Origin: Flavobacteriales bacterium
GTDB taxonomy: Bacteria > Bacteroidota > Bacteroidia > Flavobacteriales_D > Parvicellaceae
DNA length: 64,000 bases
Reading direction: 5' to 3'
NCBI GenBank assembly: GCA_020635565.1
Contig: JACJZN010000009.1
Coordinates: 186,001-250,000 of the forward strand
The position numbers were made by a program, and so were the translations under genes. The notes below the pieces were generated by a model. That model was not told where the DNA came from, searched no databases, and saw nothing but the letters and a program-made list of their open reading frames with translations. This document shows, in pieces, positions 17,480 to 27,200 of the stretch (its first letter is position 1; each line of letters begins with the position of its first letter).

Positions 17480-18474
17480 CGCTTTAAATTTCGCAGGAAC
17501 AAACTGTACATCACTGCGAACAAAAGCAAAGATAATAATAAGTGAGTAGGTTGCAGTACCGCAGGCATACCCAAAACGTCAAATAACTTACCCGTTACTG
17601 CCTCAGACAAAATAATGCCGATTAACCATAAAGAATGGGATAGAAATACCTTCTTTTTTCTGGAGATGTATACAATTCCTATTCCAAGTAGAACAAGAGC
17701 AATCGCAGTACTTCGGTGAATGTAGAAGATCCCTTCAAGTTGAGACATCCAGGTGTCACGTTCAGAGACTTTTGCCAAAACATCGATCTGTTGTCTCACC
17801 TGCGTTCCCCATAAAGTTTGAAGAATCATGATGATCACACCTGTTAATGATAGCCACAGCAATGTCTTGTTGGCAATTTCAGATGTTTCAATTGGCCTGA
17901 CTAAGTTTAGTATATGTAATTGCACAACGATCATTACAATGGCTAAAAGCATATGAATTGTAAGAACCCATGGAACGATATTCGTAGCAACAACCATTGC
18001 TCCAAACCAAGCTTGGAATAGTGTGATCAGTAATAAAATGAAGGTGAGAAAAGCTAAGATTTTACGTTTTTTAAACTGGGCAAAAGCCAGAATCATTTGA
18101 GCAAAAATGAAAAGGCCAGCCAACGCTCCAGTAAGACGGTTGATATATTCTGTCCATGTATTGAAAGCATTAAAATCCTGTTCTTCAAGAAGGGATTCAT
18201 CGGCTAGTAACTCTTTCGCTTTATTTTCAAAACCTAGCCATGTGAGAAAATCAGCAAAGCGATGTAACTTCTCTTCTCTTTTTTTTGAGTAGATCTCTTT
18301 ATAGTTTTCTGGAAGTTGTGATATGTCCGTAGGAGGAATATAGCAGTCAAAACACTTCGGCCAGTCTGGGCATCCCATGCCCGATCCAGTCATTCTCACC
18401 ACACCACCTGCAATAACAACTAAAAAAATGGATACAAGCGTAATCCATGCTAATCGAACCGAGAATTTTGTCAT
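17476..18474 (-). CDS. ctaA: heme A synthase (COX15/CtaA)
   Basis: The 332-residue, eight-helix inner-membrane protein is of the CtaA/COX15 family, which oxidises heme O to heme A for cytochrome c oxidase. It shows GGVVRMTGSGMGCPDWPKC (20-41), with the cysteine pair C35 and C41 plus C44 in the first loop, then IHMLLAIVM, an HRSTAIALVLLG helix and THLLLSLLL as histidine-bearing helices. The motif that normally reads ExxHR appears as EYINR (E109, N112, R113), so the expected histidine is asparagine. It lies between two lipoprotein genes in a three-gene operon. Confidence 0.93.
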   Translation of the reverse strand: MTKFSVRLAWITLVSIFLVVIAGGVVRMTGSGMGCPDWPKCFDCYIPPTDISQLPENYKEIYSKKREEKLHRFADFLTWLGFENKAKELLADESLLEEQDFNAFNTWTEYINRLTGALAGLFIFAQMILAFAQFKKRKILAFLTFILLLITLFQAWFGAMVVATNIVPWVLTIHMLLAIVMIVVQLHILNLVRPIETSEIANKTLLWLSLTGVIIMILQTLWGTQVRQQIDVLAKVSERDTWMSQLEGIFYIHRSTAIALVLLGIGIVYISRKKKVFLSHSLWLIGIILSEAVTGKLFDVLGMPAVLQPTHLLLSLLLFAVMYSLFLRNLKR

Positions 18475-18477
18475 TGG

Positions 18478-18852
18478 TTATTCTACTAATTTCATTTCAT
18501 CCAATAATATTGGCATGGATTGTAAACAAACCGTTTGCGTAATTCTGGAGGTTCTGAACTTGATATAGACTATATTTCCAGCTTTCTTGTATTCTGCTAA
18601 CTCCCCTTCCCATTGAACGGGTTTATACAATTTCTTCTCATTCAGATCCTGAAGCACAAATCCACATTCGTCTTGAGTACCCATATCAATAACTTCACAT
18701 TTGCTATACCCTTCCGATAGTATCACTTCTTCTCTAGCTTTCTCCAGTTCACCATCTTTCGATGAATTGTCACTTGATGTGGTGTTTTGAGTGCCTGTGC
18801 AAGACGCAAAAACAACCGAAGAAAAAATTGAAAGGATTAAAAGTTGTCTCAT
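18478..18852 (-). CDS. small lipoprotein of unknown function, first gene of the ctaA operon
   Basis: The 124-residue protein has a lipoprotein signal peptide with lipobox FASC (C18), then a Ser/Thr/Asn-rich linker and a compact domain with three further cysteines (SKCEV, DECGF, TVCLQ). It is followed by ctaA after 3 bp. No family recognised. The cysteines suggest disulfides or a metal site in the envelope, but no function can be assigned. Confidence 0.7.
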   Translation of the reverse strand: MRQLLILSIFSSVVFASCTGTQNTTSSDNSSKDGELEKAREEVILSEGYSKCEVIDMGTQDECGFVLQDLNEKKLYKPVQWEGELAEYKKAGNIVYIKFRTSRITQTVCLQSMPILLDEMKLVE

Positions 18853-18874
18853 AAAATTGTTTTAATTCCTACGG

Positions 18875-18882
18875 CAAAGATA
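18875..18882 (-). promoter_or_regulatory. -7 box (TATCTTTG) for the ctaA operon
   Basis: It is an exact TAnnTTTG on the minus strand, 23 bp before the start of the first operon gene. Confidence 0.48.
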
Positions 18883-18965
18883 GTTCCAATGAATAATTGT
18901 GTGCTGATGAATGTCAGATTTTCAACAATACTTCAAGTTTTAACTTCCAACTTTATAACTAACAT

Positions 18966-18973
18966 TATCTTTG
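18966..18973 (+). promoter_or_regulatory. -7 box (TATCTTTG) for glyS
   Basis: It is an exact TAnnTTTG, 20 bp before the ATG at 18993. It is the same octamer as the divergent ctaA-operon box 85 bp away. Confidence 0.48.
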
Positions 18974-18992
18974 CCGGCATAAATTAAAGATC

Positions 18993-20531
18993 ATGGCAAA
19001 CAACGAAGAGGTTTTCAAAAAGGTTATTTCACACGCAAAAGAATTTGGATTTGTATTTCCAAGTAGTGAGATCTATGATGGATTGAGTGCTACCTATGAT
19101 TATGCACAGAATGGGGTAGAGTTGAAGAACAATATCAAAGAGTATTGGTGGATGGCTATGGTCCAAATGCACGAGAATATTGTTGGATTGGATGCTGCGA
19201 TCTTTATGCATCCTACCGTTTGGAAAGCTTCTGGTCACGTAGATGCGTTCAATGATCCTTTGATTGATAATAAAGATTCAAAAAAGCGGTACAGAGCGGA
19301 TGTTTTAGTAGAAGAGCATATTGCTAAGATTGAGGATAAGAACAATAAGGATGTAGAGAAGGGAAAAAAGAGATTCGGAGATGCATTTGATGAGGAACAA
19401 TTTAGAGCAACCAATCCAAACGTGTTGAGAAGACTGGAAGAGATTAAGGGAATTGAAGATAGACTACAAAAGGTTCAGAATGAAAATGACCTAGATGGGT
19501 TTAAACAGTTGATCGAAGATCTTGGGATTGTTTGTCCTGTTAGTGGTTCAAAGAACTGGACTGAAGTTCGTCAGTTCAATTTGATGTTCGGAACTGAATT
19601 GGGTTCTGTAGCTGGTGATGCCGCAAAGATTTACTTAAGACCAGAAACGGCTCAAGGTATCTTTGTGAACTACCTGAACGTTCAGAAAACAGGTAGAATG
19701 AAGTTGCCGTTTGGTATTGCCCAGATCGGTAAAGCCTTTAGAAATGAGATTGTTGCGCGTCAGTTCATCTTTAGAATGAGAGAGTTCGAGCAAATGGAGA
19801 TGCAGTATTTCATTAAGCCAGGATCTCAGAAGGAGTGGTATGAATACTGGAAAGAGGCGAGAATGAAGTGGCACAAGGCTCTAGGATTTGGAGATGATCA
19901 TTACAGATTCCACGATCATTTGAAATTGGCACATTATGCAGATGCTGCAGCTGATATTGAGTTTAAATTCCCGTTTGGGTTTAAAGAATTAGAAGGAATT
20001 CACTCTAGAACTGATTTTGATTTAAGTCAGCACGAAGAATATTCAGGAAAGAAACTTAGATACTTTGATCCAGAGACCAACGAGAGCTACGTTCCGTATG
20101 TATTAGAGACTTCAATTGGATTAGATAGAATGTTCTTAGCGATTCTTTCCACCGCATTCAAAGAGGAGCAATTGGAAGATGGGTCAGAAAGGGTAGTGTT
20201 GAATATTCCACCAGCATTAGCACCAGTTAAAGCTGCTATTCTTCCTTTAGTGAAGAAGGATGGACTTCCTGAAAAAGCAAGAGAGATCATGGATGTCTTG
20301 AAATTCGATCACAATTGTCAATACGAGGAAAAAGATACCATCGGTAAGCGTTATAGAAGACAAGATGCTATTGGAACTCCTTATTGTATTACCGTAGACC
20401 ATCAAACTTTAGAAGATAATACTGTTACGATCCGAGAAAGAGATTCTATGGAGCAGGAGCGTGTAGCCATCTCTGAACTGGAAAGAATTATCGGAGATAG
20501 AGTGAGTATGAAGAAGCTGTTGATGGCTTGA
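18993..20531 (+). CDS. glyS: glycine--tRNA ligase, single-chain (class II dimeric type)
   Basis: The 512-residue protein is the eukaryote/archaea-like dimeric GlyRS found across Bacteroidota, not the alpha2beta2 bacterial form. It charges tRNA-Gly. Motifs include FVFPSSEIYDGLSATYDYA (21-39), RPETAQGIFVNYLN (motif 2 region), IGKAFRNEIVARQFIFRMREFEQMEMQYF, and YVPYVLETSIGLDRMFLAIL (motif 3). The C-terminal anticodon-binding domain starts near residue 405 (LAPVKAAILPLVKK). Length and start fit the family. It is monocistronic by context. Confidence 0.97.
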   Translation: MANNEEVFKKVISHAKEFGFVFPSSEIYDGLSATYDYAQNGVELKNNIKEYWWMAMVQMHENIVGLDAAIFMHPTVWKASGHVDAFNDPLIDNKDSKKRYRADVLVEEHIAKIEDKNNKDVEKGKKRFGDAFDEEQFRATNPNVLRRLEEIKGIEDRLQKVQNENDLDGFKQLIEDLGIVCPVSGSKNWTEVRQFNLMFGTELGSVAGDAAKIYLRPETAQGIFVNYLNVQKTGRMKLPFGIAQIGKAFRNEIVARQFIFRMREFEQMEMQYFIKPGSQKEWYEYWKEARMKWHKALGFGDDHYRFHDHLKLAHYADAAADIEFKFPFGFKELEGIHSRTDFDLSQHEEYSGKKLRYFDPETNESYVPYVLETSIGLDRMFLAILSTAFKEEQLEDGSERVVLNIPPALAPVKAAILPLVKKDGLPEKAREIMDVLKFDHNCQYEEKDTIGKRYRRQDAIGTPYCITVDHQTLEDNTVTIRERDSMEQERVAISELERIIGDRVSMKKLLMA

Positions 20532-20621
20532 CCTTAGACGCTATACTCTTGAGGTTGGATTCAGTGTTTTGGGACATTAGAGTTTTATTGTAATAACTGA
20601 CTGCTTATATCGTTTTATGGT

Positions 20622-20927
20622 ATGAGATTTCTGCTAATCATTTTTATTTCAACTTTAAGTATGTGTACATTTTCACAACTTAGTGATGGTGTATATGTCT
20701 ACAGGTCATTTAAGTATAATGATCATCAATGTATTCGTAAAATGAAAGTGAAGATCGATAATGATTTTATAATGTATTCCCTAGTTAAAGTTTGGTATTT
20801 CGAAGAATGTCGACCTCATAAGGATTCATCATTCAATACGGATTGGGGGCAACTGGAAAATCTACACATCCAACAAATTGATTATAAGACAATAGAAGTA
20901 GGAGGGTTAATTCTAACGAAAAAATAA
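20622..20927 (+). CDS. small secreted protein of unknown function
   Basis: The 101-residue protein has a clear signal peptide (residues 1-19, ending TFSQ) and a mature part of about 82 residues rich in aromatic and charged residues, with one late cysteine (FEECRPH). No family recognised. Codon use and the signal peptide support it as real; there is no operon partner. Confidence 0.6.
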   Translation: MRFLLIIFISTLSMCTFSQLSDGVYVYRSFKYNDHQCIRKMKVKIDNDFIMYSLVKVWYFEECRPHKDSSFNTDWGQLENLHIQQIDYKTIEVGGLILTKK

Positions 20928-20930
20928 CAT

Positions 20931-20990
20931 AATCAAGCGTCTATTATCAAACGTCCAGTGACCAGCGTCCTGAATCTAGCGTCCAAACGA
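20931..20990. repeat. short degenerate CGTC repeats in the intergenic strip
   Basis: The 48-bp gap after the small secreted protein and the last bases of murQ contain four spaced copies of an (A/G)CGTC(C/T)-like core within 50 bp (aagcgtct, aacgtcca, agcgtcct, agcgtcca). No hairpin with a T run is formed. Confidence 0.4.
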
Positions 20991-21782
20991 ATCTATAGCC
21001 GCTCGAACACTTCCATGCTCCAATAGAAGTTTGTTTGCTTCTTCATAGGAGATATTCAGCGTGTCCATTACCATTTTGGTTCCCCGATCAACTAACTTGT
21101 TGTTGCTGAGTTGCATGTCTACCATTCGATTGCCCTTAACTCTTCCTAATTTGATCATAACCGATGTGGAGATCATGTTCAAAATGAGTTTCTGAGCCGT
21201 CCCTGATTTCATGCGTGTACTTCCTGTGACGAATTCTGGACCTACTTCGGCTACCATTCCGTAATTTGCTATTAATGCTAAAGGCGAGCCTGGATTGCAA
21301 GTAATTCCACCGGTTAATATTCCTCTTTCATTACATTTTTCAAGCGCTCCTAATACATAGGGAGTTGTTCCAGAAGCAGCAATCCCAACCACTGTATCGT
21401 CTTCGTTGATCTCTTGATCAAGAAGGTCTTTCCAGCCCATTTCCCTACTGTCTTCTGCAAATTCAACAGCTTTTCGAATCGCTGAATCACCACCCGCAAT
21501 TAAGCCAACCACCCAGCCATGTGGAACACCGTAAGTCGGTGGACACTCAGAAGCATCTACAATTCCTAATCGGCCACTCGTTCCAGCTCCCATATAGAAA
21601 AGTCTTCCTCCTCGTTGCATTCTTGGATAAAGTTCTTCTACGAATTTCTCAATAACAGGAATGGCTTCTTCAACAGCTAGCGCTACTTTTTTGTCTTCCT
21701 GATTGATGTTATTCAATAATTCTAGAGTGGACATTTTATCCAAGTCATTGTGAAGTGACGATGATTCAGTGATCTTTTGCAT
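20976..21782 (-). CDS. murQ: N-acetylmuramic acid 6-phosphate etherase
   Basis: The 268-residue SIS-domain enzyme cleaves the lactyl ether of MurNAc-6-phosphate to GlcNAc-6-phosphate and D-lactate in cell-wall recycling. It shows MGAGTSGRLGIVDASECPP (64-82) with catalytic-type E79, GWVVGLIAGGDSAI, a second glutamate E110 at the same 31-residue spacing as the two E. coli catalytic glutamates (E83/E114, from memory), GIAASGTTPYV, and VGPEFVTGSTRMKSGTAQKL. It is about 30 residues shorter than many homologues because the C-terminal tail is reduced. It stands alone, without the kinases or a MurNAc transporter next to it. Confidence 0.95.
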   Translation of the reverse strand: MQKITESSSLHNDLDKMSTLELLNNINQEDKKVALAVEEAIPVIEKFVEELYPRMQRGGRLFYMGAGTSGRLGIVDASECPPTYGVPHGWVVGLIAGGDSAIRKAVEFAEDSREMGWKDLLDQEINEDDTVVGIAASGTTPYVLGALEKCNERGILTGGITCNPGSPLALIANYGMVAEVGPEFVTGSTRMKSGTAQKLILNMISTSVMIKLGRVKGNRMVDMQLSNNKLVDRGTKMVMDTLNISYEEANKLLLEHGSVRAAIDSFGR

Positions 21783-21876
21783 GGGAATTATTTTTCATAA
21801 TAAAATTACATATTGCGTTTGTCGATACGTTTCGTTCACATTAATTTTATCACCATCATCTTTTTGAAACTGAATT

Positions 21877-22509
21877 TTGGATAAGATAGACAATATTGAA
21901 AGACGTTTAAAGGGAAATTTGCCTGGAGTATCTGCTCATGAGATTATGGCTCCGTACCAAAGAAGAACGGCAAAAGATGTGATTGAAGAAAAGAAGGATT
22001 GTAGAAAAGCTGCAACGTTGATGTTGTTATATCCCAAAAATGGTCAGTGGTTTTTTGCGCTAATGCTTCGTCCTGATTACGATGGCGTTCATGGTGGTCA
22101 GGTTAGTTTTCCAGGTGGAAAGATTGAGAAAGGAGAAACTCCTGAGCAGGCTGCAATTCGAGAGTGTGAAGAAGAAATAGGAATTGATGGTTCAAAGATC
22201 AAATTACTTGGAAAACTGACTGATGTGTACATCCCTCCTAGTAATATTCTAGTGAATCCCTTCGTAGGATATATCGACTATGAGCCTGTTTTTTATCCTG
22301 ATCGAAAAGAGGTAGAACAAGTACTTGAAGTTCCTTTGAATGATGTTTTCAGAGATGACCTGATCAAACAAAAAAAAATCGAAGTAGGTCGTTATTCTGA
22401 TAATCCAATTATCCTTGAAGTACCCTACTTCGAATTTTGTTATGAAACAGTTTGGGGCGCTACCGCCTTAATGATTTCTGAATTTAAAGAAATGATGAAA
22501 GAGAAATGA
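21877..22509 (+). CDS. NUDIX hydrolase, coenzyme A diphosphatase type
   Basis: The 210-residue protein has a full Nudix box at about 81-103 (GKIEKGETPEQAAIREC followed by EEEIG) preceded by HGGQVSFPGG, the arrangement seen in CoA diphosphatases (NudL/CoAse group). Activity on CoA or related dinucleotides is therefore likely but not certain. The start is a TTG at 21877. An in-frame TGA at 21871-21873 rules out a longer protein, and the first ATG would cut about 23-44 residues off a colinear N-terminus. It ends one base before the convergent DUF2911 gene. Confidence 0.88.
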   Translation: MDKIDNIERRLKGNLPGVSAHEIMAPYQRRTAKDVIEEKKDCRKAATLMLLYPKNGQWFFALMLRPDYDGVHGGQVSFPGGKIEKGETPEQAAIRECEEEIGIDGSKIKLLGKLTDVYIPPSNILVNPFVGYIDYEPVFYPDRKEVEQVLEVPLNDVFRDDLIKQKKIEVGRYSDNPIILEVPYFEFCYETVWGATALMISEFKEMMKEK

Positions 22510-23346
22510 TTATTTCTTCCATTCTTCGATCGACTTCATCATGTAGCTGATCCATCCATCTTCCTTTTCTGCTTGAGCCATTCCAATAGCTTCATCTCCT
22601 AATTTAATTGCTTCCTTCTTTTGGCCAGTAGCAGCTAGTATTTTGGCTTTGTGATAAAGATTTTTAAAGGTCTTTTTAGACTTAATAGAAAGATCGATAT
22701 AATTCAGTGCATCTTCATTATTGTTTAAATCAAAGAAGTATCTAGAAGCATTGTAATATACCAAATCAAGATTTTCACCTTTTGCAATTGCCTCTTCGAT
22801 ATTCTTTTTTGCCTGTTTTTTTGTGTTCACTTTGAAAGGAATTTCAACTCGGATCTTTTCCCAAGAAATGAAAATTGACCCGGAATCAAAAGTAAGATCT
22901 CCAATGGCCATAGTCAAAGTTTCAACGTGCTCACAATCTATAGTTTCAACAACCAATGTCACAACATTTAGGCTTTTGTCATATTCACCAGTGCCCCATT
23001 GTTCTGTGTTTGAATTAAAAGCAATCTCCCATTTTTCTTTCATTGGAGTAGCGAACATAGCATAGCTACCTGCTGGTAGGATTTGATCTCCAAACTTAAG
23101 TGTTTGATCAGTAGTTATTATAGTCGATTTGTTTGCTCCAAGTCTCCATACCTCATCAAAAGGCAATAGCTGCCCAAAGATCTTTCTTCCCTTTACACTT
23201 GGACGTGAATATTCAATGGAAATATTCGTTAATCCGACTAGTTGTTCAACTTTTCCTAATGGACTCGCTTTTGGAAGTTCTTGTGAAAAATTTAAATTTA
23301 GAATCAGCGAAAATATCGCAACAGCAATAAGTCTGGTTAGTTTCAT
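22510..23346 (-). CDS. secreted DUF2911 protein with C-terminal TPR-like helices
   Basis: The 278-residue protein has a signal peptide (1-20, ends NFSQ), a DUF2911 beta-rich domain (about 25-175; ISIEYSRPSVKGRKIFG, VWRLGANKSTII, PAGSYAMFA), and helical repeats (about 180-275; EDALNYIDLSIKSKK, KEAIKLGDEAIGMA) resembling TPRs. DUF2911 is common in Bacteroidota; its function is unknown. A promoter box lies just upstream and suhB lies further upstream on the same strand. Confidence 0.85.
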   Translation of the reverse strand: MKLTRLIAVAIFSLILNLNFSQELPKASPLGKVEQLVGLTNISIEYSRPSVKGRKIFGQLLPFDEVWRLGANKSTIITTDQTLKFGDQILPAGSYAMFATPMKEKWEIAFNSNTEQWGTGEYDKSLNVVTLVVETIDCEHVETLTMAIGDLTFDSGSIFISWEKIRVEIPFKVNTKKQAKKNIEEAIAKGENLDLVYYNASRYFFDLNNNEDALNYIDLSIKSKKTFKNLYHKAKILAATGQKKEAIKLGDEAIGMAQAEKEDGWISYMMKSIEEWKK

Positions 23347-23371
23347 ATTCGTTGTTTTTATTATTGAATTG

Positions 23372-23379
23372 CAAATTTA
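23372..23379 (-). promoter_or_regulatory. -7 box (TAAATTTG) for the DUF2911 gene
   Basis: It is an exact TAnnTTTG on the minus strand, 26 bp before the ATG at 23346, in the gap after suhB. Confidence 0.45.
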
Positions 23380-23405
23380 ATTCCACTTTTAGCAGTTGCC
23401 AACGT

Positions 23406-24197
23406 TTATTCAAAATCTTTGATAACATCAAGGATTTTATGATGCACATAACCATTGGAACTTACCACAGATTTGCCGAAAATATAGTCTTGTTCGCCCA
23501 AAAAGTCAGTGTTTTGTCCTCCTGCTTCTGAAACGATAATACTTCCGGCTGCTACATCCCATGGCTGTAAGGCCAATTCAAAAAATGCATCAAACCTTCC
23601 GCAAGCCACATAACACATGTCAAGTGCTGCTGCCCCAATTCTTCTGATGCCTCTAGAGTTTTTCATGAGGTGCTTTAACATTTCCATATAGCTTTCCATC
23701 TTATCAAAATAGTCGTACGGAAAACCAGTGGCCAATAGTGTTTCTTTAATCTGAACGGTATCAGATACTGATATCTTATTTTCATTCAAATATGCTCCAC
23801 CTCCTTTATAGGCTGAGAAGCATTCTTTTCTATTGGGCTCATAAATCACACCAAGAGTGATTTCTCCTTCAAATTCAAGGGCAACACTTGTACAATATGC
23901 TGGAATTCCGTGAATATAGTTAGTAGTTCCATCTAATGGATCAATGATCCATCGTGTTTTGTTCTCAGTACGGATATTATGAATCCCTTCTTCTCCTAAA
24001 ATGCCAGCCTCTGGAAAAATCTGGTTAAGCCCGGTAATAAATTTTCTTTCGGACTCTTTGTCTACGTATGAAACCAGATTATTAAAGCTCTTAGATTCAA
24101 TGCTTTCTTCTGAGAATTTCTTTCGTTCTTCAAACATCCAGTCGCCAATTTCTTTTGAAAGTTGAATGACCTCCTTCAGGATCTTTTGATAGTCCAT
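23406..24197 (-). CDS. suhB: inositol monophosphatase family protein
   Basis: The 263-residue enzyme is a full-length member of the lithium-sensitive Mg-dependent phosphatase family. It shows the metal-binding ILGEEG (E69/E70), WIIDPLDGTTNYIHG (D87, D90) and PWDVAAGSIIVSEAGG. It hydrolyses inositol 1-phosphate or related sugar phosphates. The family also contains 3'-phosphoadenosine phosphatases, but the motif set fits SuhB better. It is divergent from the giant T9SS gene. Confidence 0.92.
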   Translation of the reverse strand: MDYQKILKEVIQLSKEIGDWMFEERKKFSEESIESKSFNNLVSYVDKESERKFITGLNQIFPEAGILGEEGIHNIRTENKTRWIIDPLDGTTNYIHGIPAYCTSVALEFEGEITLGVIYEPNRKECFSAYKGGGAYLNENKISVSDTVQIKETLLATGFPYDYFDKMESYMEMLKHLMKNSRGIRRIGAAALDMCYVACGRFDAFFELALQPWDVAAGSIIVSEAGGQNTDFLGEQDYIFGKSVVSSNGYVHHKILDVIKDFE

Positions 24198-24281
24198 GTA
24201 CTTTGATTTATAGGTTGTCGATAAGCAACGAAACTACAGAATTTACGTCTATTTTAGTATATTCACAGAAAATAAGTTTTA

Positions 24282-27200
24282 ATGTCTCGGATCTTACTAT
24301 TCTTTGTTGTTTTTATCTCTTATGTAAGCGCGTTTGCTTCTCATATCCCTGGTGGTAATATAACTTATCAATGTTTGGGGAATGACCAATATGTGATAAC
24401 GCTCACTTTGTTTGAAGATTGTGGGACTGCCTTTGAAACGGCCAATCCAAAAACTATAGATATTTCCAACGATTGCGGTATAGGTGGTTTAACACAAGCG
24501 ACACTTCAGAATGTCATATATGCGCAGGAAGTTTCCCAATTATGTGATGCACAATTACCTTTTAGTGAGTGTAATGGAGGAGCGATGCCAGGAATATATA
24601 TGCATCAATGGACAGATACTATTACGTTGCCATCAGCTTGTGATAGTTGGCATTTTTCTTTTACTACTTGTTGCCGAAATGTCTCCGAGAACTTGGTAGG
24701 AGGAAGTAATAATTATTACATAGAAACTACCTTAAATAATGCGGATGCAGTTTGTAATACTTCTCCAACTGTAACTACGCAAATGATTCCGTATATATGT
24801 GTGAATCAGCCTATCGTATATAATCTAGGTATTTACGAAGCAGATGGTGATAATTTGGTTTATTCATTGATTGATGCTGCCCAGTCCGGTTCTACTTCAG
24901 TACCTTATCAGGGAGGATATACCGGTACTTCTCCAATTCCGGGCATTACCATTAATCCGAATTCAGGAGATCTTTCTTTTACTCCTAATTTAGTGGGAAA
25001 TTATGTGGTAGTCGTCCTTGTAGAAGAATATGATGATGATGGGAATTTGATTGGTTCATTAACACAAGATTTTCAGTTTGAGGTGATTAACTGTCCAGCG
25101 AATACGAATCCGGTTGAACCATCAGGGATATCCAACTTTTCAGCAGGAGGAATTCAGCTGTCCAGTAATGAAATTGAAGTTTGTCCAGGTGATTCGATAA
25201 GTTTTCAATTGCAATTTACAGACTTAAATCCTGGTGATTCCATTTTTATTTCGTCTAACTTAAATGTGGCTCTTCCAGGGGCTTATTTTCATCAATTGAC
25301 TTACCAATCACCAGCTATAGCCGAGATTCAATGGGTGGCGACAACATCTGTTCCGAGTAATACAAATGTGGTTTTTAATGCTCGTGATAATGCATGTCCA
25401 ATGTTTGGAATTACCTTTTTTCCATTAAGTATTTTTATTAATCCGGGGGTAGATGCCGGACCTGATGTTATTCTCTGTGCAGGTGATACTGCTTATCTTG
25501 AAGCGGAGAATGCTTCAGCGTACTCATGGACCTATCTTCCCGGGGGTGATTCATTGATAGTTGGGAATAATTTTGGTTGTGATACTTGCGCTCTAACGTA
25601 TGCTGCTCCTGCTAATTCTACTTATTACGAAGTGACTGGAAATTTGACTAGTCTGTGTAAGAATGTGGATACTGTATTAGTGAGTGTTGTTCCTGATTTT
25701 TCGTACTCGTTGACACAGAGCTCTACTACTTCGTGTATTGGAAGTGATGTAAGTCTCGAGGCGGTTATGAATCCTTCAGGGGCTTATGATATATTATGGT
25801 CTCCGGCTGCAGGTCTGGATGATCCGACTATTGCAAATCCCACGCTGACGACCAGTGTTCCTGGGTCTACAGATTATTCGGTTACTATAACATCACCTCT
25901 TGGATGCCAACGCCTCGATACCATTAGCGTTTTTGTGTCTAATGGGTTTAATCCGGATTATGAAGTGATTACATCTGCCACTGATGTAAGTTGTGAGGAT
26001 ACCGTGTTTTTTGATGTAAATATACTCTCTGGAAGCATAGCCTCCTGTGGATTAAGCGCTTCCAATATTTGCACAGGTACTACTTCAGATTATCTCGTAG
26101 GAACACCAAATGGTTCCAATAATTCGACCACTTATCCAACTCCATTTGGTAACTGGTACAAGAATGCAAAACACCAGTTCTTATATACCGCTTCGGAGCT
26201 ACATGCATTAGGTTTAACTGGAGGAAAAATAACGGATATTGCTTGGGAAGTTCTTCAGATCAATGGGGATACAGTTTATTATGATTACACCATCAATATG
26301 GGGTGTACCTCTTCTGCAGAACTCACAACATGGGAAACGGGATTGGTCAATGTTTACACTCCGCAGAACGTTTCATTAGTGACAGGGGTAAATACTTTGC
26401 CACTTACAAATGCGTATGAATGGGACGGAATATCTAATCTTGTTGTGGAAGTCTGTTATAATAATTTATTTCTGAATTATAGTCAGAATTCAAGTGTTCC
26501 TTGGGAACAGACCACATCCAATACTACGCTGTATTATCGATCTGACAATCAGAATGCCTGTAATTATTTCGGGCCTCCGACTATTTCAAATTTCAGACCA
26601 ATAACCACATTTACAATTTGTTCAATAGAGCCTGATCTTTCTAATTTTCAATTTTCTTGGCAGTCGACCAACGATCCAGTAGATGATCCTAATTCTGATA
26701 GCACTTTCGCAGTTATTACAAATAATGGTGAATTTGAATTATTTGTAACGAATTTGATAGGAGGATGCGTTGATTCGACTACGATTTCCGTCACCGCAGA
26801 ATGTTGTGGTATTGATGAGGTGATCATTGATGATGTAGTTTGTTTTGGTGGAAATGATGGTACATTGGCGGTAATCCCTTCGAGTAATCATGCTGGAACA
26901 ACTTACACGGTTGAAGTAACGGAATTAGGTTCCGGAATTCTGGTATACAATCAATCGGGAATAGTGGATACAGCATTTGTCAATGGATTGACTGCAGGTA
27001 GTTATACGATTGAAATTACAACGTTGGATGGTTGTACTTCAGATACGCTCATTACGATCAATCAACCTGTCCAATTTGTTGCCAATATTTCAGGAGATTC
27101 AGTGCTTTGTGAAGGAGATTCGCTGCAACTCTCTTCTACAGGCGGAGTGAGTTATAACTGGACTAGTGCTCCTAGTTTTAGCAATAATACATTGGACACA

